This document shows, piece by piece, positions 39,212 through 52,267 of a stretch of 64,000 bases of DNA. This stretch comes from Acanthochromis polyacanthus (lineage: Eukaryota > Chordata > Actinopteri > Pomacentridae), in the NCBI RefSeq assembly GCF_021347895.1, contig NC_067125.1, forward strand, positions 9,568,768 through 9,632,767, read 5' to 3'. The number at the start of each line of letters is the position of its first letter. Positions within the stretch are counted from its first letter, which is position 1. A model generated the notes under the pieces. That model searched no databases, was not told the DNA's origin, and saw only the letters and a list, made by a program, of their open reading frames with translations. Both the position numbers and the translations under genes were made by a program.

Positions 39212-41865
39212 GTAATACATTTGGTAATTGTTTGTTTTAGTATGTGCAGTGAGCTCAAAAAATATTTGGATCGCAACACGCTGATATTTCAGCATACATA
39301 CACGTATTCTTAATGTGTAACTGATTCAACTTTAATTATGTGATAGGACTGACAATGCTCTGAAACCAGGGTTGGCACTTTAAAGTCGTTGTGCTATTTC
39401 ACATTCAAAGCAGAGAATAAAGCCAAAACAGTCTTATGTCACTGTCTAAAACTACTGTAGTTTAACAGCTGCTGAAGATTTTCCTTGCGATAGTGATCAG
39501 TGTATTTGCCACTCCTGCCAAGTACTTGCAGAGGAAGCTGCTGCCTGTCTTGCCTGGATCACACTGTAAGGGGTCCCTCACTGGCTGGTAATTGCCTCAA
39601 GAAACTGGCTGCCGTGATGAAACATTTCGTACGAGCACAAAGCGATGTGCACAAGTAACTTATCATGAATCCTTGTCTGGCCATTTCCAAGGAAGGAGAT
39701 GTGGTGAAGTAATGGACCCACACAGGGAGGTACCAAGGCCTCAATCAAACAGTCTTTATCATCTGTGATCCAGAATATTCAACACCAGAAGAGCCAACAT
39801 GAACATGTCATCCTTCAGCTGAGATATCAATCACAGTTGAGGCAGTAGAAATGTCTGGATGATCAGATGTGAAGCTTGGGAGGCGGACCATCTCCAAAAA
39901 GGCCCAGCAGAAGAATCCACTGTGAGAGGAAAGAAGGTGCCTTGAATATGCCGTCTTTCAAGCAACACTCAGGAGAGCAAGAAGGGTACATGAGGGGGGG
40001 AAAGGGCCAATCTCTAGCATGCTGCAAAACTAAGAAAGCATTCACTTGAGACTCTAGTACACATAATACAGAAAATAAGGACAGTCTTATTCTTTCTGTC
40101 TGTTTTTCATTTGTAAAAATTCCATTGTTCATTGTTTCTGTTTTGATTGATGAAGCTTATTATACAGTGTATGCAGTGGCCTTGAATGTAATTCAGTGTC
40201 CTCCTTTCCATTGCTTTTATAGAAGTTATACAGCATTAATATGCATGGTGAGTTTTTACCCCATATTCATAATAAAATCAACATAAATGCACATTTTAAT
40301 GATGACATTCTGTATCTTTTTGACCCCTCTTGCATCCTTGACTGTCGTGACTTCAGCAGCCACAACAGTTGATCATCATAATGGATTTCACGGCTACACA
40401 TCCCCGTACACGTTCACACAGAAAGATACATTTAAATCATCTTGCACACACATAAACATGTGCAATCAGCAGAAGAATTCATTTGATGTATGCCCTTATT
40501 TTCAGATTCTTTCACTGAAAATGTAAGCTGTGCAATTAAACTAACATTTGCCCTGTCTGTACTGCATTGTTACAACAACGGTCATAAGTCATAGCTTTAA
40601 ATAAAGTGACTTGTATTATATCATCCAGTCTCAAATGTGAGTTTGAGCAATGATGACTGAATGCTACTTTAAATTTGGAATCTCTACTCAAAACCTCCAT
40701 CAAAATGTCCCTTGTATATCCACCCTGGCACTGAGACACAAGCCCGAGGCCTGAATTATCACACAGAGACAGTTCTGGTGATAATTGACTGAAGGAATGC
40801 CAGGCACTTACTGATGAACATGGAAACACTCCACTGTGCATCTCCAAATGGCTTTGGCCAGCTAATGGTGGTGTGGGAAAAATGAGCTCACATAAGGCAG
40901 GGGAGGTAATGTAGCTTCCAGCTCAGCTCATTTTCTCCAAACGAAAGAGATAATCTGGACCCCCTGAAGGCCTCGGAGATTGAAAGCTTCACAAGCGGAA
41001 AGGCCAAATAACTAAGAGAAATTAGACGTGAACCTGGGCCAAAGTATTCTCATTCCTCCCCCTCGCCTCACATCAGAGGCACCGAGAATGTTCCTACAGT
41101 GATGAATAAATGTGAAATAACTATCATAACCTCGCCCTTTGTTTTCCTTCCCTCCTCATTTTCTTTATTTGTGCCTTCAGTCCCTCATCCCCACACTGCC
41201 TTCCATCACTTCTCCTCTATTCCGTCATTCCTGTCTCAGTCGGTTTCCCCCTCTCCTCTCCATGCAGACAGAAATGCAGACTGTTTGTGACAACTGGAGC
41301 ACTTTCCACACCCAGATGGATTGGCAACCGACTGTCTCAGCAGAACAGGCTTTCATTGCCACCAACAGTTCCTCTCCTCTCTTCCCCTCTCCTAAATCTG
41401 CACAACCAATGGCTCAAAGAGGGTCTGATGGCATGAACAAAGGCAGAAGTGATATGAATGCACTTAAGTAATTTGCAAGATATCTTATATATATTAGTTG
41501 TGTCAAAGCAAAGCTGAGAAGTAGGTTATTTTTCCCATACACCATTATGAAATGGCACAACACAATGTGATCCAAAAGAAAAGTCCATCAGTGTTTTTAG
41601 CTATCGATTTATCTGAAAAGACTGACAAAGCAACAAAGAGACATTCAAGAAGTTCTAAATGAAACTAACATGGATCAACAAAGTTGGACTTTATTAAGAA
41701 ACCCTGCTCCATCAACCATGCTAACATTGATCAGGATAATTGTTCTCAATTTTGGAAAATCTAGACAATTATATAGGCTCCACACAAAGTTTTAGAACTG
41801 TTATTAACTAATATCCCACACTTTAATGGGACTTGATTGTCATTTTTTCTTCTTCTCGCATTTTC
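39212..41865. other. Gene-free spacer
   Basis: No recognised gene. The stretch at about 39470-40130 has open, frame-shifting sequence on both strands but nothing identifiable; it might continue the unassigned locus to its left. The stretch at 40680-41060 is more balanced in composition and could be a conserved non-coding element. Confidence 0.35.
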
Positions 41866-42440
41866 ACACTCATTATTAATTACTCCACCAAGGAACAGCC
41901 GAGTTATGTGACGATCATTTGTCCATTTGTCAATCCGTCCGTCTGTCTGTCTGTTAGCAACATTCCTCAAAAACAGACTAACAGACTTCAATGAAATTTT
42001 CAGGGAAGGTCAGAAATGACACAAGGACCAAGTGATTGGATTTTGGCAGTGATGCAGCTTATAGGCTGGATCCATGGATTTGTTGAGGATTTCTACGTCA
42101 TTGCGAGACAACGACATGGCATCACTGTAACTATGACAAGTGAACAATACGTCAGCTGCCTGCTGACGATCACATGATTGTGATCCTACTACAAATCCAC
42201 CGCTTCAGGACTTATCAGGACTTCTCTATCAGAAATGACACAAGGACCAATTGATTCAGTTGCGGGGGTGTTTCTGAGTTCCATGAATTCCTGCCGTCCT
42301 CTATATATTTAGGTCATGTGATTCGTTAAATTTAAATAACATACATATGCATGACACACACCTGTGCTTAGCGTAACGTAATTTTGTTTGTGGGTACATC
42401 TATCTTAAATGTCCACATTCTATGATTTCTGCCACAAATT
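41866..42440 (+). repeat. Interspersed repeat family D, plus-strand copy
   Basis: Contains ACTCCACCAAGGAACAGCC, a GTCTGTCTGTCTGTTAGCAA tract, AGGTCAGAAATGACACAAGG (partly repeated again at about 42232) and the same ordered words as the inverted copy at 29693-30250. It is non-coding. Confidence 0.75.
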
Positions 42441-42732
42441 TTTTCAAGATTTCAGCCGTCGGAAATGATACAATGACTGAGCAGCCTTGACGAAGTGCTG
42501 CTCCCTCTGAATGCTTTTTTTTTGCTAATCTTTAGATTTGGTTTCCAGTTCAAACATGTAAGGTGGAATTAATTCAATGTTACAGCTCACCATTGTGTAG
42601 CACAGAGGAGTATGACAGTGTTTGAGCAGAGCCGTAGAAGAGCAGGTGGGATTAGCCTCCTAAGACCTGAGCTTTGGTTAGACTTGCATTTTAGATTTCT
42701 TTTAGGTTTTTAGGATAAGGATAAATAAATAA

Positions 42733-42972
42733 AATGGTAAATGGTTGTATTTATATAGAGCTTTTATCCAAAGCGCTTTACATGATACATCACATTCACC
42801 ATTCACACACTGATGGCGGGAGCTGCCATGCAAGGCACTAACCACGATCCATCAGGAGCAATCAGGGGTTAGGTGTCTTGCTCAGGGACACCTCGACACG
42901 AGCACGACGGGCCGGGGGATCGAACCGCAACCCTCCAGTTGCGAGACGGTCACTCTACCCACTGAGCTATAA
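42733..42972 (-). repeat. tRNA-derived SINE, minus strand
   Basis: On the minus strand the head reads TAGCTCAGTGGGTAGAG, a canonical polymerase III A box, and about 40 bases later GGTTCGATCCC, a canonical B box, at the spacing found in tRNA genes. The body continues with words common to fish SINEs and a tail near ATAAAGCGCTTTGG-like sequence in inverted sense. The tRNA structure does not close (no acceptor stem pairing seen), so this is a SINE and not a tRNA gene. Confidence 0.8.
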
Positions 42973-45900
42973 TAAACAGAATAGTTGGATAATATTTCAT
43001 ATCTGTTTATTATATTCATTTTGTTATTGTTGTTCTTATAATTATGATTGATAAAACTTTTTTCAAAAAGAATGTATTTTTATTATTAAAAATAAGCATT
43101 CTTTTTTTAAAAAAAAATTATCTCCATATGTGTGGATGCCAGGTCTTAGGAGGTTAAGCTGCAGCATGCAGCAAAGGTAAAAGACAGGAATGTCATAGAT
43201 CTGCATATTCTAATGGAAGCAACAGTCTAGACATGTCGAGAGATGCAATTTTAACTTTCATGGGGAAAAAAATCTTCTAAGGTGTAACTTTGATGTGCAA
43301 AGATGAGTTTTTGAAGGGGACTTCAAGGCTCGGCTCATGTTCTGATCAAGAGTCAGCGGCAGTACCATCTCTGATTTCTTTATTTATTATGTTTGATAAT
43401 TGTAGATGTGTAGGAAAAGTCAGTATATAATCAGACGTTATGTAATGGCAGGAGAATTTGAACAGGACAACATTTAAAAACAACATGGAAATAACCAATT
43501 ACCAGAAATCCACACTGATGTCTTATGATGATTCTAAATCTGTAGCTTAATTTGCTAAAGAGGATTATAAACAATGTTCTGGAAGGAAATGCTAGACCAG
43601 AATCAAAGACATTAATCACAGTATCAGTCGTTGTTCAACTGTTTAAGGCAGCAGATGTAATCAAGGCAGAGAACAATGTTAGCATTTATTAACTAAATGC
43701 ATCATTAATGCGCTACATCTGAATATATTTCATTTGCCATCAAATAATTCCTCAGTTAAGCCGTTTCTTTATACTATTCTCTTGCTTCATCATATGCATG
43801 TTAAAACACAAGATGGTTTCAGATGGAAAATAAAAGTTCATTCTACGAACTCTCTGAACTAAAAAAAAAAAGAGGTCAACATGAACACATGAGCACAACA
43901 ACAGAGATGCTGCTGCAGTGTTTCAGGCTGTGAGGTGAGACATGATCAGTCCTTTTCTTTCATAGTGATCAACTTGTCACTTGACTTGATATCAATACAA
44001 AAGCAAGACTTTGTATCGATACTATTGAGGATAAATCTACCTGTCCCTCTTTGAAACTGTAACTTCTGAGGCAAAAAGCTTTTCATCCTCGGCACATAAG
44101 TCTTACCTTGTATATGCTCATGTTACTTCACTACTTGGCAGAACTTTCACACGCTGAAAACAATTGCTTCAACCAAAACCTCCTATGTGGTCTCACTTAT
44201 ACTTTCATTTTATTTTCACATGAGAAAAATGTCAGAGTGGCAATCTAATCACAATCTGGGCTACCATCTATGGTGCCTCAGTTACCGTCGACAGCTAATC
44301 TGAGAAGAAGCTGCAAGCTGCATTTGCAGTCAGGTAGCGAAGCTGGATATAAGCATGCATGCGACAGTTGACATGCCTGTGCATATCAATGTTCACAATA
44401 AGCAACTGACAGCACAAAAGGACACAAAGACACTGAAGAAAATAGGAAAATACTGGATTTTCTTGATAAAAGCCACTAGGGAATGTAAAATCCTGTGTCA
44501 ATTGTGCATAAATGTGCCTGAGATGTACAGATAACATGCAGCGTCACTGTCAGTAATAAATGTTTAGTACATACTTTTCATTTAGCCCCCCTTTTTAGCT
44601 GTTTTTTGGGCATTTGAAGTAAAGAAATGCATTATTTTAGGTTATTTCCAGTGCTATTCATTTGTTATGGCCTCTTACTTTCAGCAGCTCTTCTACTCTT
44701 TTAGCTGAGCTGAAGGAACTGTGTCAAATCATATCACATCACATAAAGCATACATGATCATATAAAATTACAAATTGCATCTGTATAATAATGGCATGCT
44801 CGTTGGAGGCAGTTCTTGATCAGTAATGAATTAAACAACAAAAGAACTCTGCATTTTGTTATTCAGTGTTTGCTTTGAGTCCCTGATCTGTAAGAAAAAA
44901 CAGTGACTCAACTTATGTCTGCTACAGTAGTCTGAACAGAAAAACACAGGAGTGAGTACAGAGCAAAAGCAATCTTTTTCCTCCTTTTTTTGACGTGCCC
45001 AGCCCTACGCTGCAGAATGTGAATCTGGACACCCTTTCCCTGGCTGATCCCTCAGGACCCACAGCCCTTTCCAGCTCCACATAGGAAGCCCCATGCATTA
45101 TGCATCACCACCCAGGCCTATTTTGGAGCAGAGAAGGAAAAAAAATCAAGAGAAACATTGAGCTTCCCAGGCTCCTGCAATCAGTCCCACAGTTGCTCAT
45201 GTTTCTGTGGAAAACGAGGTCTCGTTCCGACCATACGGAATTACCAAGAGGAAAACATGAAATATTTAGCATTGTCATCCCCTTCTCCCCTCCTCTACTT
45301 TCCAGCTCAAACTTCCTGAGGGAAAAAGTAAGAAAAAAAAGTAAAAGATAGCAGTGAGCTTACAGTATGTTTTCTTCTCCTGATTATCTGGAAAGGTTTC
45401 TGGGTTAGTGGGCAAGGAAGCACCATGTGGATTGTTGGAGGTCAGGATTGTGAGATTTTCCCCTCAGGGGATGGCGTGACACATGCAGAGGTGGAACATG
45501 GGATTTGATTTATGGTGAGAAGAATGGGTTCGGATGTGGGCTGGTACAGGCGAGATCAAAGCATGCGAGTGGGAAAGTGATGATGGTCAGGCCAGGTGAG
45601 GCATTCGGCATGCACAAATGGACAAACAACCACGCTAAAGTGTGTACAGTATATGCATACATTCATGACAGCAAACAAATGCAAATGGCACGGAGGCTGC
45701 TTTCCACAGCTGCCATTTGTTTGAGACAGGCAGCATCTACAGCACATACAGGGTGACCTTGACACACAGTACCTCCACAGGTACCTTGCTTTGAGAATGT
45801 GACTGTGACACCTGAAAGGGCCCCGTCTATTGACATCAAGGCTGTCCAACCTGCAGACCTATTATTTTCTGCTCTCTAAAGGACTGCGCACAATTTGTGA

Positions 45901-47959
45901 GTGTGTAGAAACCATAAAAATGGGCTGGCACTCACTTCGCTTTTGTCCTCTGTCTGAAATTGTGAAGGTGCTTTTTTTTTTAGCATGAAAATGTCATTTT
46001 CTGTCTGTGTGTGTAGGCATGCATTCCCTCTGTACGTGCAACAATCTCTTCTTACGTGGTTGTTTTTCTGCTTGTACCGACGCATGTAACACCACGGCTG
46101 AGCTTCTTTCATCTGAAAAATAAAAGAAAAAAAGAAAAAGGCTTCCATAAGGAGGATAAAAGCAAAAATCATTCAATTGTGTGGGAACACTGGGGCCCTC
46201 TCAATTCTCGCTGGGACATCAAAGCACACAGCAAGACGCTGCACTATTAGAGTCCATGGGTGGGATGAAAATATATTACAAATATATCTACTCTATGCTG
46301 AAATCCACAACTAGGGTTTCATTACAAAGAGTAGACTCCTCTCAGTCATTCATCTCCTCGGAGGATTGTGATTAATGTGACCTTTCATGTTTTTAAAACA
46401 ACGGGGAGGAGGAAGAGATGGGAGAGATGAGAAGGCCACTGCGGGAGCTGCATGGGGATGTAAAGACTTAGTAATGCACAGCTTCGAATGGCACGCTAAT
46501 GAAGCAAATTGAATTGAATCACACAGGATATTGAAATTGCATTGCAGAGGGCGACACGTCTTACAGTTAAAAGATTAAGCTGTGATACAGAGATAAGAAA
46601 GTCGGTTCTCAGAGGAGGAGAGGAGACGCGGAGGAAATAGAATTGTGAGATTATTTCAAAGCCTGTCAAGCCTGTCCGAGGTGCACCAGCGTACACACAC
46701 AGTCGACATGCCGGAAAGCGAAAACTCACATTCCTACCCATTCATGTATGATCAGCTTACAGGAGGAGGGCCAATGCAGCGTGTACGCCTCCAAGGTGAT
46801 GGGGCGCTAGATGTGCCATTAGGCGTGAATTAGACAGAATTACAAATAAAGTTGCTGTTGTGCATTATTAAAACTATCCTAATTGCATTTGCATAGGTTT
46901 ATGAGACGCTGTGCACATGTGTGAGCATCTTTGTGCGTGTCAGTGAGCACGTGAGGCAGGAGGCACAGAGATTCTTTCTTATAGGATTGCTTGTCATCCT
47001 CTGCATATTTCAGGCCTGTTTCAAATTCTCATCTCTTCTTCTCTGTGTAGTTACTTGTGTCTGTAGTTACTTCCTCTGTTCAACCTGACAAAAGAGAAAA
47101 CACAGAGCAGATTTCCACCAAGTCGGCCTCTCGGTTACCAGATGGCGCTTTGTCATCTTAACTTTGATCCCAGTGTAACGTGTGGTGTTATTTTGCACGG
47201 AGAGCAGGACATTGCGACTGCCACAGGAGGAGCTTCGGCTCATGTGTACCAACATTGCCCCTGTGTGGTGAAATGCAAAAACGTGTTGAGAGGAAGCTGG
47301 AGAGGAGCAATCAGATGATTTTCTTAAGTGTGGATAAATAAGTGGAGATAAATAAGTGGAGTCTGATGCATTCTTGTTGTGCAGATGCAGCATTGTAGTT
47401 CCATTTAGTCAGAAGTAAGTCCATGGAATCCTTAAATGCCTCTCCAGTTATTGATTAAACCACTAAAAACTTATCTCTGTGTATCAAGGTTACAAATATT
47501 GAAGTTTGTTTTTCCGTAAAATCTCTCAAAATGTCTTAGATGCAACTCTACAACATTGTTTATTCTAGAATGTGCAGATCTGTAAAGTCTCCACTCACTA
47601 AGACACTGTAAAACTGCAACACTGGCAAGTTGTGATACTGGAGTAAGTCACACATTAGAGTCCAAATCATTTCTAAATAATACTGATACATAAATTTCCA
47701 CCTTGTAAGACTAGTTTCAGTAGGCTTCTTACTATGAAATCATGGCTGTCTGAGTCTGTGTTTTTGAGACTGTCAGTATTGTGCAGTTTTCAAGCAGAAA
47801 TTCTCAGTCATTGTGTTGACGGTTTATTTCAATCATAGTGCAGGTTCCAGCAAATAAAAACACCATATGGTCATGTTATCAAAGTAGAACTGACTCTCTG
47901 ATATTCACCCTGGGTGGTCTTTAAGTATTTCTCTCAAACATTAAATATTCATAAATGAG
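42973..47959. other. Gene-free spacer
   Basis: No gene is supported. Parts of 44990-46850 have higher GC and few homopolymers and may contain conserved non-coding elements, which needs cross-species alignment. Short frames here lack splice or protein support. Confidence 0.35.
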
Positions 47960-48205
47960 AGATGCAGTATTTAGCGCCGTCGCCTCACAGCGAGAAGGTT
48001 CTGGGTTTGAATCAGTTCAACTTAGGGATGTTCTCTCTGTGCATGTGTGGGTTGAGTGCAAATACATGTATGGTAGGTTAACTCATGATGCTAAATCTTC
48101 CATAGCAGTGTGTGTGTGGATTGTTGTTTGTTAACCTTGTGCTAAACTATGATCAGTATCCATTGGGATGAGCTCCAGCCCCACAGGATAAAGCAGGTTT
48201 ACCTA
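47960..48205 (+). repeat. Teleost SINE-like repeat, family C copy 2
   Basis: Starts with TTAGCGCCGTCGCCTCACAG and GGTTCTGGGTTTGAATC (a B-box-like word), continues with TGTTCTCTCTGTGCATGTGT and ends with GGGATGAGCTCCAGCCCCAC AGGATAAAGCAGG. The same order is found inverted at 23467-23843. The copy has internal deletions. Confidence 0.7.
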
Positions 48206-49087
48206 ACGGATGCATGGTCCAGGGGGAATAACATTCTTTTTCTGAAACGTTTCACAAAGTTAACCAATTTGCTTCATTGGGACTATGTGGGTGTGGTTGG
48301 ACTTGATGTGATCGGCCAAGGCTTGGCAGCAGGAGCAGACAACCCACCAGCTGTCATCACATTTTGCCTCAGTAAGTGATATCATCCTGTTCCAAGTGAG
48401 CCTCGCCTACTGCCCACAGCAGTGGGAAGCAAACAAAGCAAAATACAAATGCAGGAATCCCTCATGACAAAAAAAAAAAAATCAAAAGATTTTCACAATG
48501 GACAAAAAAGTGAGCATTTCTAAAGTACTCTAGTTGTTATACTAAGTCGATTTTCAGAGTCTTTCAAGTTTCTGATTCTGTATTGCACAATAACCCTACT
48601 TGTCAGTTTTACCCAGGTCTTAAAGTGAAATTCAGTCTCGACTAAAGTTACTGAAGATCACCTCACTAAGCTACATGTGGAATATATGCAACCAAAAATG
48701 CATTTACTGGCATTTCAACATGCAGCATTGTAAGTTGTTGCTTTGACTAAAATAAGCTACATTTATTTTCCAGCCTTTTAAATGAGTCTTTGTCATGACT
48801 GACACACACTGATGTGTCAGTTGCAGGTAGATATTGCTGTGTCATTTCTATGAAAAAGCATGTTAAAATTCAGCTTTAAATTATATAGCAATTTTTTTGA
48901 CCACCTAGTGCACTGTCACATTACCACCTGAAGCTGTCTGCAGTTTCCTACACCTAGCATTAGCATTTACCTGCAGTCATTGTTATGTATGTCTATTATT
49001 CACACTTTTTTTATCTCCATTTTGGAGTCTCTTGTGAGGGAAATAACTTTATGTGCTAAATGTTCTACTATGCTCACTAGCGAGTAG
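48206..49087. other. Gene-free spacer
   Basis: AT-rich, no recognised gene or repeat. Confidence 0.4.
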
Positions 49088-52000
49088 GGTCTGTGTACAG
49101 ATCTGGTAATTGGATTTTCCGTTCTGAAACGGGTATTGAAAAACAAAAAACAAGTGGTTATTTGATTTTTTTCGTTTCAAAATACAAAAGATAAAATTGA
49201 AATACAAGGCGTTTTTCCTTTTCATGACTAAAAATGAATATACGAAATTTTTAAAAAATGCTTTGATTTTCATTTTATATTTAGAATAAAAAGAAAATAA
49301 AATTAGTAAGAGACAGAAATGAAAAAAGGTCCATTTTGTCATTTTCTGAGACCAGAAGTGGTCATTAGCAAGGGTGGAGCCAAACAGAGTGCGGTGCATA
49401 GACTGTAGATTTAAAAAAACGTTAGTTTTCATGGTCAAAATGAGAATTCAGGTGGCCGATCTTAAAATAAATCAATACTGAATTTTTTATAGAGCGTTAA
49501 AGTTTTGCGAAGTCAGGGGGCGGGCCTACTTGATTGACAGTCTGGAGGAGGAAGCCGAGACTCCACTCTCCTCGTTTGGATTAACTCTGATATGATCACT
49601 GCTGGTTTATTTATGGAGCCGCAGAATCTTTTCCACAGATAGTTTTTCCTGCCCGTTGGATTATTTGAACAAGTTTTCCCTCGCCAGAAAAACAGTTTCT
49701 TCCCCTCTGCTGTCGGACTTATGAACAATTAAATAACCTTCATTTACCAGTCACTTTATTCTTTTTACTTGGACTCATTCTGGTTGCACTTTTCTATTTG
49801 CACTATTCGGTTCTGGGAAAAATGATGACAACCATTTTGCTTCCTCTTTAAATTTTATTAATATTATTATGAAATTTGATTTCAAATTTTAAAATTTATT
49901 TAATGAAATTTAATTTTAAATTTACATTTTGCCTGTAATGATTTTGAGATCCAGGAGGTGTCAGTCTGGAGCGACACAGTACCGACAGTATCAATGCAGT
50001 TTGGTGAGTGTGCCACAACGCTTCATGAGGCCTCATCGACTCATCACTAATGATTAGTAAATGTTACCACCAATTATAACGTCACCATTGATCAGGGAAA
50101 AAAAACAACTATCAGTTCATTCAGAAACTGTGGGGTTAACCCTAAAAACATAGACATCAACAGCAGTTTGTTTCAAAGCAGAACACCCGCCGGTTCTCGC
50201 TAAAGAACCTTTCAGACCAACAATTAATTGACAGTTTTGTTCTCATTAAGTTCACAGAGTCAGCCAAAATAATGCATACGCACATCAGGAAAAGAAAAAC
50301 TTTTATAAATATTTCATATGTATCAGTACTTCTACACATATAGATACCTCTTTCTAAGTTTGATCAAATCAGAAGAACTCTGTCCTGCTGTACGATGTTT
50401 TCCCAACAGATGGCGCGACCCTCATGAATGGAGCATCAACAAGTGACGTCTACAACAGAACAGAAATGTCTGGAAGCCAGTGGCCTCCACTTTGAGCACC
50501 TCCTGTAATTGTAGAGGCCAAAGATAACTTTTCTCAATCTCATGACGTCAGAATAAATTTGGCATTGAAATATTTATGCAAGTTTTTTCTTTTCCTGATA
50601 TGTAAACATTATTTTGGCTGACTGTATGATGGGCTTCTGACAGGTCACCAGGCAACATCTTCTTATAATAATAAAAACCAACATACCTGCATTCTACAGG
50701 AGTGATTTTCCTCATGTGCAGGTAAAGATGTGTGAGGAGCTTAGAGATGACAGGAGCAGGAGTCATCATCACTAATTCAGCTTCCACCTAGAAACAGAAA
50801 GACCACAAACACACTGATCGACTCTCAAATGTTCAACCTCACAGCCTCAAAACATCTGTTTAGGAATTATTGTTTCTAAATTCTGCTGAAAACACTGACA
50901 GACATTCTCTTACAAGGTTGTGTAAAAAGCAGCCTGTCCTCTGAGCTACTGAGAAATCTTCCTCAAAGTTTCTACGTGTAAATCGGCTCAACAAAAACTA
51001 AAACCACAGTCAGAGATAACAAGCATTGCATATTATAAACAACTTTCTTTGTTAACTCAGACTTTCTGCTTCAACCTCACATAAAAACAGGAGTTTAACT
51101 CGTCAAGTGTCTGAAAATGAACAGCTTGTGCAGTTCTAGATCCAAAAGTAGGATGTTTCAACTCATGTTTTACTACAAATACATGCAATAATAAACAAAT
51201 ACAATGGCTGGTTGTTACTTTATTCACTATTAATGACACTTTATATACTGGATTGAACTTGAGCAGTGGAAGAGAGAAGGAATTTAATAAAACTACGGAA
51301 ATTCAGAGAGGTAATGTTGCGCAATGTTAAATTAAGCGCGGTTTAATTCAAACCAGCTAAATGTTAAACTTCAGTGCAGCTGAACGGGTTTCAGTTTACC
51401 TTAAAGTAAAATAACTTTTTAAAAGCTAAAATACACAGCAGAGAGATACAGGTTGAGAAGTTCGTTCTAATAATGACGGCCAGTTACGGCAGCAACAAAC
51501 ACAGGTGTTCAGCTGTAAGTTAGCCACCTGTGTTAATTAGCCCGCTAGCTAACTTAGCTGCTTAGCTAGCTAACGTCCGGACCAACTGCCCAAACACGAC
51601 AAAACACAACTCTTCACAAGTCGCTGACTTAACGTACAACAAAACAACGCTATTGGTGAGAAGAATATATCTTCTTACCGTGTTTTACTCCAAAAACAAG
51701 GTCAACAGCAGCCATAGATGCTACCAGACATGCCTACCATAGATCTATATATAGACTAGATAGCTAGCGCCTGTCTTCTCTATATATCTATGCTCTGACC
51801 AATCACTGCTCTCTGAAAAGAAGAGTACATCTAGTTAGAAAGTTGACTTTAACACTTACCGGTAGAGTTTAGCTCCACGTTTGGAGGCCAAAGTTGTTAG
51901 CAGCAGGGTCGATAAACACCAGAAATGTGGGCGCGACAGAGAGTCCTCAGCTCTCAGTCAGTCTGACCAATCACGGCTTCACACTTGCTGATGACCTCTT

Positions 52001-52267
52001 CCGGTCTCAAAAAAATGAAAAAAAAAATGACTTTTTTTTCCGTTTCTGTCTCTTACTGATTTTATTTTTGTTATTCTTAATATAAAATGAAAATCAAAGC
52101 ATTTAAAAAAATCATATATCCCTTTTTGATCATGAAAAAGAAAAATGCCTTGTATTTCAATTTTAATGTTTATATTTTTAAACGAAAATCAAATAACCAC
52201 TCGTTTTTTGTTTTTCAATACCCGTTTCAGAATGGAAAATTAAAATTACCAGATCCGTACATGGACC
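49088..52267. mobile_element. 3.2-kb segment bounded by 294-bp inverted repeats
   Basis: The left arm 49088-49381 and right arm 51975-52267 are inverted copies along their whole length (for example CTGAAACGGGTATTGAAAAA on the left, its complement on the right; GTAAGAGACAGAAA in both). By eye identity is roughly four in five. The arms end together, at GGTC on the outside and GGAGCC or GAAGCC on the inside. Between them are a LINE-like fragment (KNSFFPSAVGLMN at about 49684-49726), hAT-like words near 50020, and minus-strand sequence with splice-like exons. No transposase is recognised and no clear target duplication was seen. It could be one long-inverted-repeat transposon with cargo, or two copies of a short repeat in opposite orientation. 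Confidence 0.65.
50687..50787 (-). other. Candidate minus-strand exon inside the inverted-repeat segment
   Basis: On the minus strand a pyrimidine-rich acceptor (TCTTTCTGTTTCTAG) precedes an open segment encoding VEAELVMMTPAPVISKLLTH and LYLHMRKITPVEC, which ends CAG before GTATGT, a good donor. Upstream on the same strand, GTAAGT and GTAAGA donors occur at about 51858 and 51680. Neither gives a coding exon in a matching phase, so a non-coding first exon with translation from the internal ATG is possible. The product is unrecognised. Confidence 0.3.

Noticed and set aside
42900..42972. tRNA gene on the minus strand
   Set aside because: A and B boxes are present, but no acceptor or anticodon stem closes and the sequence continues as a SINE body.
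49049..49438. 129-codon minus-strand frame, and the similar + strand frames at 51894-52320
   Set aside because: Both are translations of the inverted-repeat arms, AT-rich and Lys/Phe-rich. The shared protein words reflect the DNA repeat and not a protein family.
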